NCBI GenBank assembly: GCA_900317425.1
Contig: ONGR01000007.1
Location: 1-64,000 of the forward strand
DNA: 64,000 nucleotides
Origin: an uncultured Eubacteriales bacterium
GTDB taxonomy: Bacteria > Bacillota > Clostridia > Oscillospirales > Oscillospiraceae
Reading direction: 5' to 3'
Below the pieces are notes generated by a model. That model was given only the letters and a program-made list of their open reading frames with translations, was not told the origin of the DNA and did not search any database. Shown piece by piece: positions 43,543 to 51,711 of the stretch (position 1 is the first letter of the stretch; the number at the start of each line of letters is the position of its first letter). Both the position numbers and the translations under genes were made by a program.

Positions 43543-43576
43543 GGCGAAAAAAATACCTTCCATTGTCATTTTTTTG

Positions 43577-43605
43577 TTTACTTTGCTGAAGTCATCATGT
43601 AGAAT
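43577..43605 (+). promoter_or_regulatory. Candidate promoter of the PTS genes
   Basis: TTTACT (43577-43582), 17-base spacer and TAGAAT (43600-43605), 60 bases before the EII start. No antiterminator-type hairpin is seen. Confidence 0.5.
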
Positions 43606-43665
43606 TGCAATATCAGGCCTTCGGCTGTCGCCATGGCCGCGAATAAAATAAGGAGAGAAATAACT

Positions 43666-45516
43666 ATGGCCCTCGATTATCGCAAGTGCGCTGAGGAAAT
43701 TTTCTCCCATCTGGGCGGAAAAGACAACATCATCAGCGCGGCACACTGTGCCACCCGTCTGCGTCTCGTGATCGCGGACAACAGCAAGCTGGACGTCAAG
43801 GCGCTGGAGGAAGTGGAGGGCGTCAAGGGCCTGTTCGATTCCAACGGCCAGCTCCAGCTGATCATCGGCACCGGCACCGTCAACAAGGTCTATGACGAGT
43901 TTCTGGCCGTCACCGGTCTGAGCGCCGCCACCAAGGCCGACGTCAAGGCCGCCGCCGCCTCTCGTATGCCCCTGTGGAAGAAGATCCTCAAGACTCCCGG
44001 CGACGTGTTCGTCCCCATCCTGCCCGCCATCGTGGCCTCCGGCCTGATGATGGGTCTGGTGGAAGCCATCCCCAAGTTCGCTCCCGCCTTCGGCACCAGC
44101 GATTGGTTCAGCTTCCTGGATCTGGTGGCCAACACCGCCTTCGCCCTGCTGCCCGTTCTGGTGGCCGTGTCCGCGGCCCGCGTCTTCGGCGGCAACATCT
44201 TCCTGGGCGCCGTCATCGGTCTGATGATGGTCCACCCCGCGCTGATCAACGCCTGGACGGTGGGCAACTACGCCGCCGGCGAGATCCCCACCTGGCACCT
44301 GCTCTTCTTCAATGTCCAACAGGTGGGCTATCAGGGCCACGTGATCCCGGTGATCCTGGCCGTGCTGCTGATGTCCACCGTGGAAAAATGGCTCCATAAA
44401 AAGGTGCCGGAGATGATCGACCTGTTCGTGACGCCTCTTTGCACCGTGCTGATCACCGCCTTCCTCACCTTTACCATCATCGGCCCCGTCTTCTCCGTTC
44501 TGGAGAACTGGGTGCTCGCCGGCGCCAAGTGGCTGGCCAGCTCCCTCATCGGCGCCGCGGTCATGGGCGCCATCTACCCGCTGACCGTGGTCATGGGTCT
44601 GCACCACATGTATAACGTCATTGAGGCCGGCATGATCTCCACCACGGGCCTCAACACCTGGATGCCCATCGCCTCCGCCGCCAACTTCGCCCAGTTCGGC
44701 GCCTGTCTTGCCGTGGCGCTGAAGGTGAAGAACCAGAAGACCAAGTCCGTGGCTCTGCCCTCCTCCCTGTCCGCCTCTCTGGGCATCACCGAGCCCGCCA
44801 TCTTTGGCGTCAACTTCCGCTTCATGAAGCCCTTCATCTGCGGCATGATCGGCGGCGCCGTAGGTGCTCTGTTCGGCTCCCTCTTCAAGCTGGGCGCCCC
44901 CGTCTACGGCGTCACCGGCATCCCCGCCATCCCCGCCGTCAACAACCGCCTTCTGTACATCGTGGAGCTGCTGATCGCCGCCGGCGTGGCCTTCATCCTG
45001 ACCTTCATCGTCTGGAAGGAGGACGCCCCCGCCAAGAAGGAAGCCCCCGCTGACGAGGCGGCCCCCGGCTACGTCCCCACCGCTCCTGTCATCACCTGCT
45101 CTGCCGGCACCGTCCTGCAGCCCACCCCCGGTAAGGTCATCCCCTACACGGAGATCCCCGATGAGACCTTCGCCACCGGCGTGCTGGGCACCGGCGTGGG
45201 CGTGGAGCCCACCGAGGGCATCGTGGTAGCCCCCTTCGACGGCGTCATCTCCTCCGTGGCCGAGACCAGCCACGCTGTGGGCATCGAGGCCAACGGCATG
45301 GAGCTGCTGATCCACGTGGGCGTGGACACCGTGGCCATGAACGGCGACGGCTTCCGCTGCCTGGTGGCCGAGGGCGATCAGGTCAAGGCCGGCGATCCCC
45401 TGATCTTCTTCGACCGTGATAAGATCAAGGCCGCCAACCACCCCGACACCGTGGTGGTTCTGCTGACCAACTCCGACGACTTTGAGGACGTCGCCTATCC
45501 CGGCGTTGCGGAATAA
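43666..45516 (+). CDS. PTS sucrose-type EIIBCA permease
   Basis: A 616-residue three-domain PTS transporter in the order B-C-A. The IIB domain has the phosphocysteine Cys28 in SAAHCATRLRLV. The IIC domain (about 105-450) has many membrane segments and GITEPAIFGVN. The IIA domain has the phosphohistidine near 550 (LLIHVGVDTV). The IIB start resembles sucrose and trehalose transporters, and fructokinase lies downstream, so sucrose is the best guess. The ATG at 43666 follows AAGGAGAG; an ATG at 43633 lacks a ribosome site. Confidence 0.92.
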   Translation: MALDYRKCAEEIFSHLGGKDNIISAAHCATRLRLVIADNSKLDVKALEEVEGVKGLFDSNGQLQLIIGTGTVNKVYDEFLAVTGLSAATKADVKAAAASRMPLWKKILKTPGDVFVPILPAIVASGLMMGLVEAIPKFAPAFGTSDWFSFLDLVANTAFALLPVLVAVSAARVFGGNIFLGAVIGLMMVHPALINAWTVGNYAAGEIPTWHLLFFNVQQVGYQGHVIPVILAVLLMSTVEKWLHKKVPEMIDLFVTPLCTVLITAFLTFTIIGPVFSVLENWVLAGAKWLASSLIGAAVMGAIYPLTVVMGLHHMYNVIEAGMISTTGLNTWMPIASAANFAQFGACLAVALKVKNQKTKSVALPSSLSASLGITEPAIFGVNFRFMKPFICGMIGGAVGALFGSLFKLGAPVYGVTGIPAIPAVNNRLLYIVELLIAAGVAFILTFIVWKEDAPAKKEAPADEAAPGYVPTAPVITCSAGTVLQPTPGKVIPYTEIPDETFATGVLGTGVGVEPTEGIVVAPFDGVISSVAETSHAVGIEANGMELLIHVGVDTVAMNGDGFRCLVAEGDQVKAGDPLIFFDRDKIKAANHPDTVVVLLTNSDDFEDVAYPGVAE

Positions 45517-45558
45517 CAGTCCATCCAAACCTGTGATTACTTAAAGGAGGAATTTCCC

Positions 45559-45819
45559 ATGAAAACATTTGAGTATGTCATCACCGATCCCGTGGGCATC
45601 CATGCCCGTCCCGCCGGCCTGCTGGTCAAGGAGATCAAGAAGTACGCCGGCTCCACCGTCACCGTCAACAAGGGTGAGAAGTCTGTCAACGCGCTGAAGC
45701 TCATGGCCCTCATGGGCATGGGCATCAAGCAGGGCGACACCGTCACCGTCAACGTGGAGGGCGGCGATGAGGAGGCCGTGGCTGCTGCCATCGAAGCCTT
45801 CTTCAAGGCCAATTTCTAA
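45559..45819 (+). CDS. ptsH: HPr-type phosphocarrier protein without the regulatory serine
   Basis: An 86-residue HPr. The phosphorylated His15 is in VGIHARPAG. The segment normally carrying Ser46 in Gram-positive HPr (NLKSIMG in Bacillus) reads NALKLMA here, with Lys47 at the aligned position, so phosphorylation by HPr kinase at that site appears impossible. It is placed between EII and enzyme I, after an AAAGGAGG site, so it probably serves this sugar system. It could be a second HPr in the genome. Confidence 0.92.
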   Translation: MKTFEYVITDPVGIHARPAGLLVKEIKKYAGSTVTVNKGEKSVNALKLMALMGMGIKQGDTVTVNVEGGDEEAVAAAIEAFFKANF

Positions 45820-45830
45820 ATCGGATCTGC

Positions 45831-45864
45831 GAATATGCGGCTGCTCTTTGACAGCCGCATATTC
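45831..45864 (+). repeat. Hairpin between ptsH and ptsI
   Basis: A perfect 13-bp stem (45831-45843 with 45852-45864) and an 8-base loop, without a proper T-run. It may partly terminate transcription or stabilise the ptsH transcript so that HPr is made in excess over enzyme I. Confidence 0.7.
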
Positions 45865-45889
45865 CTATATTTGAAAGGAGAACAACACC

Positions 45890-47569
45890 ATGATTTCCAT
45901 TCAGGGAAAGGGCGTCTCCGTCGGCGTGGCCGCCGGCCCCCTCTACTTCTATCAGCGCGCCAAGAGCACCATCCGCCGCTACACCGTGGAGGACCGTGAG
46001 GCCGAGTGGCAGCGCTTCAAGGACGCTCAGGCCCAGGCCATCGAGCAGCTGGGCCAGCTGGCGGAGAAGGCCCGGGAAGAGGCCGGCGACGAGGCCGCCA
46101 TGCTGTTTGAAACCCACCAGATGATGGCCGAGGATCTGGACTATGAGGAGGCCATCGAAAACCTCATCAAGGAGGAGGGCCAGAATGCCGAGGCCGTGGT
46201 CACCGACGTGGCCGCCCAGTTTGCCGAGATGTTCGCCTCCATGGACGACTCCTATATGCAGGCCCGCGCCGCCGACGTGAAGGATGTGTCCGGCCGCATC
46301 ATCGGCCTGCTGACCGGCGTGGTCCAGGGCGGCATCAACTCCCCCGTGCCCGTGATCCTGGCCGCTGACGATCTGGCCCCCAGCGAGACCGTCCAGCTGG
46401 ATAAGAGCAAGATCCTGGGCTTCGTCACCTCTGGCGGCTCCGGCTCCAGCCACACCGCCATCCTGGCCCGCACCATGGGCATCCCCGCCATCATCGGCGT
46501 GGGCGACCAGCTCAAGCCCGAATACGAGGGCCGCGAGGTCATCGCCGACGGCGGCACCGGCAACGTGGTGGTGGACCCCGACGAGGCCACCCGCGACCAC
46601 CTGATGGCCAAGCGGGCGGAGCTTCTCCGCCGCCAGGAGCTGCTCAACCAGCTCAAGGGCCAGCCCAACGTCACCAAGGACGGCCAGACCGTCCGCATCT
46701 ACTGCAACATCGGCAATCCCGAGGACGTCTATCCCGTGCTGGATAACGACGGCGGCGGCATCGGCCTGTTCCGCAGCGAGTTCCTCTACCTCAACTGCGA
46801 CGACTATCCCACCGAGGATTACCAGTTCGAGGCCTACAAGAAGGTCCTGTCCGAGATGAACGGCAAGGAGGTCGTCATCCGCACTCTGGATATCGGTGCC
46901 GACAAGATGATCGAGTACTTCCACCTGCCCAAGGAGGAGAACCCGGCTCTGGGCAACCGCGCCCTGCGCATCTGCCTGAACCGTCCCGAGATCTTCCGCA
47001 CCCAGCTGCGCGCCCTGTACCGTGCCTCCGCCTACGGCCATCTGAGCATCATGTTCCCCATGGTCACCTCCGTGTGGGAGGTCAAGGAGGCCCGGAAGAT
47101 GTGCGAGCAGGTCCAGAAGGAGCTGGCCGAGGAGGGCGTCCCCTTCTCCAAGGACGTGGACCTGGGCATCATGATCGAGACCCCCGCCGCCGCCGTCATC
47201 AGCGACCGGCTGGCCAAGGTGGTGGACTTCTTCTCCATCGGCACCAACGATCTGACCCAGTACACCCTGGCCTGCGACCGCCAGAACAACGATCTGGGCC
47301 GCTTCTTCAACGCCCACCATCCCGCCGTGCTGCGTCTCATCAAGATGGTGGCCGAAAACGCCCACAAGGAGGGCATCTGGTGCGGCATCTGCGGTGAGCT
47401 GGGCGCCGATCTGGATCTGACGGAGACCTTCCTCTCCATCGGCATCGACGAGCTGTCCGTCTCCCCGCGCTCCGTGCTGCCCCTGCGCCAGAAGGTCCGC
47501 CAGACCGAGGTTGCCGCCTGCCGCGACCGCCTGGTGGACGATCTGATGAGCGATCAGATCACCATCTGA
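45890..47569 (+). CDS. ptsI: PTS enzyme I (phosphoenolpyruvate-protein phosphotransferase)
   Basis: A 559-residue enzyme I that moves phosphate from PEP to HPr. His188 in SGGSGSSHTAILART is the phosphorylation site. The C-terminal PEP-binding barrel has GLFRSEFLYLN, RTLDIGADK, FSIGTNDLTQYTLA and WCGICGELGAD with the catalytic Cys. The domains are complete. It lies 70 bases after ptsH, behind GAAAGGAG, so a complete energy-coupling chain is encoded with one EII. Confidence 0.96.
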   Translation: MISIQGKGVSVGVAAGPLYFYQRAKSTIRRYTVEDREAEWQRFKDAQAQAIEQLGQLAEKAREEAGDEAAMLFETHQMMAEDLDYEEAIENLIKEEGQNAEAVVTDVAAQFAEMFASMDDSYMQARAADVKDVSGRIIGLLTGVVQGGINSPVPVILAADDLAPSETVQLDKSKILGFVTSGGSGSSHTAILARTMGIPAIIGVGDQLKPEYEGREVIADGGTGNVVVDPDEATRDHLMAKRAELLRRQELLNQLKGQPNVTKDGQTVRIYCNIGNPEDVYPVLDNDGGGIGLFRSEFLYLNCDDYPTEDYQFEAYKKVLSEMNGKEVVIRTLDIGADKMIEYFHLPKEENPALGNRALRICLNRPEIFRTQLRALYRASAYGHLSIMFPMVTSVWEVKEARKMCEQVQKELAEEGVPFSKDVDLGIMIETPAAAVISDRLAKVVDFFSIGTNDLTQYTLACDRQNNDLGRFFNAHHPAVLRLIKMVAENAHKEGIWCGICGELGADLDLTETFLSIGIDELSVSPRSVLPLRQKVRQTEVAACRDRLVDDLMSDQITI

Positions 47570-47589
47570 TCCCATACTCCTCACAGTTA

Positions 47590-47620
47590 CAGGGCCGCCG
47601 TTTTCACGGCGGCCCTGTTC
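47590..47620 (+). terminator. Terminator after ptsI
   Basis: A perfect 11-bp stem (47590-47600 with 47607-47617), 6-base loop, then TTC. The T-run is short, so read-through is possible. Confidence 0.65.
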
Positions 47621-47621
47621 A

Positions 47622-47650
47622 TTGACAGAATCCCCTTCCGGCGGTAAAAT
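47622..47650 (+). promoter_or_regulatory. Promoter of the phosphoesterase-fructokinase unit
   Basis: TTGACA (47622-47627), 17-base spacer and TAAAAT (47645-47650), directly after the ptsI terminator and 24 bases before the start. Confidence 0.78.
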
Positions 47651-47673
47651 ACCAATGATAAGGGGTGATGTGC

Positions 47674-48141
47674 GTGAAGATCTGCGTCTTTTCCGATTCC
47701 CACGGGGCGTCGGACGCCATGCTCCGGGCCGTCACCCTGGAATCGCCGGACCTGTGCTTCTTTCTGGGCGACGGTCAGGCCGATCTGGCACCGGTGCAAA
47801 GGGCCTTCCCGGACCTGGTCATCCACGCCGTCCGGGGCAACTGCGACCTGTTCTCCCCCCTGCCGCTGACCCTCTGCTCCACGGTGGACGGCGTGACCAT
47901 CTTTGCCGCCCACGGCCACCGCTGCGACGTCAAGCACGATCCCACGCTGGAGGCGCTCCGTGCCGCCGGCCACGCGGCGGGTGCCGACGTGATCCTCTTC
48001 GGCCACACCCATGAGCCCCGTCTGGAAAACCGCGCCCTCCCCGTTCTTCTCAACCCCGGCTCCCTGAACGGCACACGCCCCAGCTATGGCGTCCTGGTGC
48101 TGGACAGGCGGCGCATCTATTCCCGCATCAAATACCTTTGA
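47674..48141 (+). CDS. YfcE/MJ0936-family metallophosphoesterase
   Basis: A 155-residue calcineurin-like phosphoesterase with the full set of metal motifs: FSDSHG (Asp8, His10), GDGQAD, VRGNCD, AAHGH and FGHTHEP. Relatives hydrolyse phosphodiesters in vitro; the cellular substrate is not known. The start is probably GTG 47674 behind AAGGGGTGA; GTG 47665 and ATG 47668 are alternatives. It lies 18 bases before the fructokinase gene. Confidence 0.88.
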   Translation: MKICVFSDSHGASDAMLRAVTLESPDLCFFLGDGQADLAPVQRAFPDLVIHAVRGNCDLFSPLPLTLCSTVDGVTIFAAHGHRCDVKHDPTLEALRAAGHAAGADVILFGHTHEPRLENRALPVLLNPGSLNGTRPSYGVLVLDRRRIYSRIKYL

Positions 48142-48159
48142 GCACAAAGGAGATACGAT

Positions 48160-49131
48160 ATGGACTACACTCAGTTTGACGTGGTGGCTCTCGGCGAGCT
48201 GCTGGTGGACTTTACCCAGACCGGCATCAGCGCCCAGGGAAACCCCCTCTTTGAGGCCAACCCCGGCGGCGCCCCCGCCAACGTGCTGGCCATGCTCAGC
48301 AAGCTGGGCAAAAAGTGTGCCTTCGTGGGCAAGGTGGGCCGGGACGGATTCGGCGATATGCTGGCCGAGACCCTGCGGAATTCCGGCATCGACAGCCGCG
48401 GCCTCCTCCGGGACGACCACGTCCCCACCACGCTGGCCATGGTCCGCACCCTGCCCGGCGGCGACCGGGACTTCAGCTTCTACCGCAAGCCCGGCGCCGA
48501 TATCATGCTCTCGGCGGAGGACCTGGACGTCCGCCTCCTGCGCCACTGCCGGATCTTCCACTTCGGCTCCCTGTCCCTGACGGATGAGCCCTGCCGCACC
48601 GCCACCCGCCGGGCTCTGGCCATGGCCAGGGACGGCGGCGCCCTGCTCTCCTTCGACCCCAACCTCCGCCTGCCCCTGTGGAACACCCCCAACGACGCCC
48701 GGGAGCAGATTCTCTGGGGCCTTCAGCGCTGCGACATTCTGAAGATCTCCGACGACGAGCTGCTGTTCATGACCGGCGAGTCCGACTTTGACCGGGGCGC
48801 CCATCTGCTCCACCGCCGCTTCCCCAATATCCGCCTGCTGAACGTGACCGCCGGCGCCCAGGGCAGCTACTCCTATTATGACGGCCTGTTCGTGTTCGAG
48901 CCCGCCTGCTCTCTGGGCGGCGTCATCGAGACCACCGGCGCCGGCGACACCTTCTGCGCCTCGGTGCTGAGCTTCGTCCTGGAGCACGGTCTGGACGGCC
49001 TGTCCGGCGACGATCTCCACGCCATGCTGCGCTTTGCCAACACCGCCGCCTATCTGGTCACCACCGGGCGGGGCGCCATCCCCGCCATGCCGGATCGCCA
49101 GCAGGTGGAGGCCCTACTCGCCGCCAACTGA
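48160..49131 (+). CDS. PfkB-family fructokinase
   Basis: A 323-residue ribokinase-fold sugar kinase. NPGGAPANVLAMLSKLG (34-50) with VGKVGRDGFG and the catalytic motif ETTGAGDTF (Asp263) are typical of fructokinases. It would phosphorylate fructose released from sucrose or sucrose 6-phosphate by the locus's glycosidase, passing it to glycolysis. It is the last gene of the sugar cluster and is followed by a terminator. Confidence 0.9.
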   Translation: MDYTQFDVVALGELLVDFTQTGISAQGNPLFEANPGGAPANVLAMLSKLGKKCAFVGKVGRDGFGDMLAETLRNSGIDSRGLLRDDHVPTTLAMVRTLPGGDRDFSFYRKPGADIMLSAEDLDVRLLRHCRIFHFGSLSLTDEPCRTATRRALAMARDGGALLSFDPNLRLPLWNTPNDAREQILWGLQRCDILKISDDELLFMTGESDFDRGAHLLHRRFPNIRLLNVTAGAQGSYSYYDGLFVFEPACSLGGVIETTGAGDTFCASVLSFVLEHGLDGLSGDDLHAMLRFANTAAYLVTTGRGAIPAMPDRQQVEALLAAN

Positions 49132-49153
49132 GCGGCGCACCGAAATATGTCAA

Positions 49154-49183
49154 AAAAGGCGCCCGGTATCACGGGTGCCTTTT
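49154..49183 (+). terminator. Terminator after the fructokinase gene
   Basis: A 12-bp stem with one G-T wobble (49154-49165 with 49172-49183), 6-base loop and a T-rich tail. Confidence 0.85.
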
Positions 49184-49270
49184 CCTTTTCCGCCGGGCCG
49201 CCGTTTTTGTCGATGTAAAGCAACCTCGCTGTAAAGCACGACCAAAATATCATTATTTCCAGTTTTCTTA

Positions 49271-49299
49271 TTTACACGGCGGCGGTTTTTGTATAAAAT
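49271..49299 (+). promoter_or_regulatory. Promoter of the iorAB-ptb-buk operon
   Basis: TTTACA (49271-49276), 17-base spacer and TAAAAT (49294-49299), about 60 bases before iorA, in an AT-rich stretch. Confidence 0.7.
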
Positions 49300-49357
49300 A
49301 ATTATATGTGTCAAAGCATCAATAATCTCAATGAGATATAGAAAGGTGGTCATTCAA

Positions 49358-51112
49358 TTGGATCGACATCTGCTTTCCGGCAATGAGGCCATTGCCAGAG
49401 GCGCTTATGAGGCAGGCGTGAAGGTCTGTTCCGCCTACCCCGGCACTCCCAGCACGGAGATCTTCGAGGAGCTGCCCAAGTACAAGGACGCGCTCTACTG
49501 CGAGTGGGCTCCCAACGAGAAGGTCGCCACCGAGGTGGCCTACGGCGCCAGCATCGCCGGCGTGCGCAGCCTGTGCGCCATGAAGCACGTGGGCGTCAAC
49601 GTGGCGGCGGATCCCATCTTCACGGCAGCCTATAACGGCGTGGGCGGCGGCTTCGTCATCGTCTCGGCGGACGACCCCAGCATGCACTCCTCCCAGAACG
49701 AGCAGGACAACCGCTACTATGCCCGTGCCGCCAAGCTGGCCATGCTGGAGCCCTCGGACTCCCAGGAGTGCCTGGACTTCATGAAGGCGGCCTATGAGAT
49801 CTCCGAGCAGTTCGACGTGCCCGTCCTCTTCCGCACCACCACCCGCGTGGCCCACTCCAAGAGTCTGGTCACCTTCGGCGAGCGGACCGAGCACGAGGCC
49901 CTGCCCTATGCCCGGAACACCCGGAAGTACATCGCCTCCCCCGCCAACGCCATGCTGAACCACCCCAAGGTGGAGAAGAACATGGCCGCCCTGGAGGCCT
50001 ATGCCTGCACCAGCCCCCTGAACAAGATGGAGCTCAACGGCACCAAGATCGGCGTCGTCACCGCCTCCATCGCCTATCACTATGCCAAGGACGCCTTCCC
50101 GGAGGACACCTCCTTCCTGAAGCTGGGCATCACCTATCCTCTGCCCATGGATCTGATCCGCGAGTTCGCCTCCAAGGTGGAGAAGCTCTACGTCATCGAG
50201 GAGCTGGAGGACTACATGGAGTCCCAGATCAAGGCCGCCGGCATCGACTGCGTCGGCAAGGAACTGACGGGCAAGCTCTATGAGCTGAACCCCCAGCTGA
50301 TCCGGGAGCGCGTCTTCGGCGACAAGGCCGAGACCACCGACGTGGGCGTGTCCGCCGTGTCCCGTCCCCCCGCACTGTGCCCCGGCTGTCCCCACCGCGG
50401 CTTCTTCTACACCATGTCCCGCCACAAGGACTTCGTCATCGCCGGCGATATCGGCTGCTACACCCTGGGCGGCTCCGCGCCTCTGAACGCGCTGGACAGC
50501 TGCGTCTGCATGGGCGGCGGCTTCACCGTGGCCATGGGCATGGCCAAGGCCTTTGAGATGTCCGGCCAGACCGACAAGAAGGTCTTCGGCGTCATGGGCG
50601 ACTCCACCTTCTTCCACAGCGGCATGACCGGCGCCGCCGAGATCATCTACAACAAGGGCAACGTGATCCCCATCGTGCTGGATAACTCCATCACCGGCAT
50701 GACCGGCCATCAGGACAACCCCGGCAGCGGCTTCACCCTCCAGGGCGACATCGCCGAGAGCCTGAAGATCGAGGACATCCTCCGCTCCTACGGCTATAAG
50801 AACGTGATCATCGTGGATCCTCAGGATCTCCAGGCTATGGAGCAGGCCGTCCAGGACGCCCTGGCCTCCACCGAGCCGGCGGCCATCATCACCCGCCGTC
50901 CCTGCCTGCTGATCAAGCGCATTAAGCACGACATCGGCAAGTGCGTGGTGGACACCGACAAGTGCATCGGCTGCAAGCGGTGCCTCGGCGTGGGCTGCCC
51001 CGCCATCATCGTGGAGAACAAGAAGGCCCGGATCGACCGGGATCAGTGCGTAGGCTGCACGGTCTGCGCCCAGGTCTGCCCCATGGGGGCCATTTCGAGA
51101 GAGGAAAAGTAA
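49358..51112 (+). CDS. iorA: Indolepyruvate ferredoxin oxidoreductase, alpha subunit
   Basis: A 584-residue TPP enzyme subunit that oxidatively decarboxylates aryl-2-oxo acids to aryl-CoA and reduces ferredoxin. LLSGNEAIARGAYEAGVKV at the N-terminus, CSAYPGTPSTEI, the cluster/TPP region LCPGCPHRGFF and the GDIGCYTLG motif are present. The C-terminal ferredoxin domain has CIGCKRCLGVGCP and CVGCTVCAQVCP, two 4Fe-4S sites. The start is a TTG at 49358 behind AAAGGTGG; no ATG fits. Confidence 0.95.
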   Translation: MDRHLLSGNEAIARGAYEAGVKVCSAYPGTPSTEIFEELPKYKDALYCEWAPNEKVATEVAYGASIAGVRSLCAMKHVGVNVAADPIFTAAYNGVGGGFVIVSADDPSMHSSQNEQDNRYYARAAKLAMLEPSDSQECLDFMKAAYEISEQFDVPVLFRTTTRVAHSKSLVTFGERTEHEALPYARNTRKYIASPANAMLNHPKVEKNMAALEAYACTSPLNKMELNGTKIGVVTASIAYHYAKDAFPEDTSFLKLGITYPLPMDLIREFASKVEKLYVIEELEDYMESQIKAAGIDCVGKELTGKLYELNPQLIRERVFGDKAETTDVGVSAVSRPPALCPGCPHRGFFYTMSRHKDFVIAGDIGCYTLGGSAPLNALDSCVCMGGGFTVAMGMAKAFEMSGQTDKKVFGVMGDSTFFHSGMTGAAEIIYNKGNVIPIVLDNSITGMTGHQDNPGSGFTLQGDIAESLKIEDILRSYGYKNVIIVDPQDLQAMEQAVQDALASTEPAAIITRRPCLLIKRIKHDIGKCVVDTDKCIGCKRCLGVGCPAIIVENKKARIDRDQCVGCTVCAQVCPMGAISREEK

Positions 51113-51115
51113 GCC

Positions 51116-51700
51116 ATGACGAAGAGTAAGAGCGCGCTGTTGGTCGGCGTAGGCGGTCAGGGCGCCATCCTCACCGCAAAAGTATTGGTCAACGGCCTCA
51201 TGAAGGCCGGTTATGACGTGAAAATGTCCGAGGTCCACGGCATGAGCCAGCGTGGCGGCAGCGTCTCCACCCAGGTCCACTGGGGCGAGAAGGTCAACTC
51301 CCCCGTCATCGGCAAGGGCGCCGCGGACATCATCGTGGCCTTTGAGAAGATGGAGGCCGTCCGCTATGCCGACTATCTGAAGCCGGACGGTGTGGTGGTC
51401 ATCAACGACTACGAGATGGCCTCCTCCAGCATCGCCGCGGGGTTGGCCCAGTATCCCGAGGGCTGCCTGGAGGCCATGGAGAAGAACTTCCGCTGCCACG
51501 TGCTGAAGGCCGAGGAGATTGCCCATCAGCTGGGCAGCGTCAAGTGCATGAACATCGTCCTCTTCGGCAGCATGGTCAAGGCCCTGCACATGGAGGATCT
51601 GGTGGACTGGGAGTCCGTCATCGCCGAGACGGTGCCCGCCAAGTTCCGCGAGCTGAACCTGAAGGCCTACCGCGCCGGCTATGACGCGGTGGAGCGGTAA
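51116..51700 (+). CDS. iorB: Indolepyruvate ferredoxin oxidoreductase, beta subunit
   Basis: A 194-residue gamma-type oxidoreductase subunit. LLVGVGGQGAILTAKVL, the SEVHGMSQRGGSVSTQVHWG segment and the typical length identify IorB. It starts 3 bases after iorA and forms the heterodimer with it. Confidence 0.95.
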   Translation: MTKSKSALLVGVGGQGAILTAKVLVNGLMKAGYDVKMSEVHGMSQRGGSVSTQVHWGEKVNSPVIGKGAADIIVAFEKMEAVRYADYLKPDGVVVINDYEMASSSIAAGLAQYPEGCLEAMEKNFRCHVLKAEEIAHQLGSVKCMNIVLFGSMVKALHMEDLVDWESVIAETVPAKFRELNLKAYRAGYDAVER

Positions 51701-51711
51701 GAGGTAGGGCC

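Noticed and set aside
42526..45528. A 1,000-codon open frame on the minus strand opposite the HAD and EII genes
   Set aside because: Very rich in Gly, His and Asp with no recognisable domain; the plus-strand genes carry all expected motifs.
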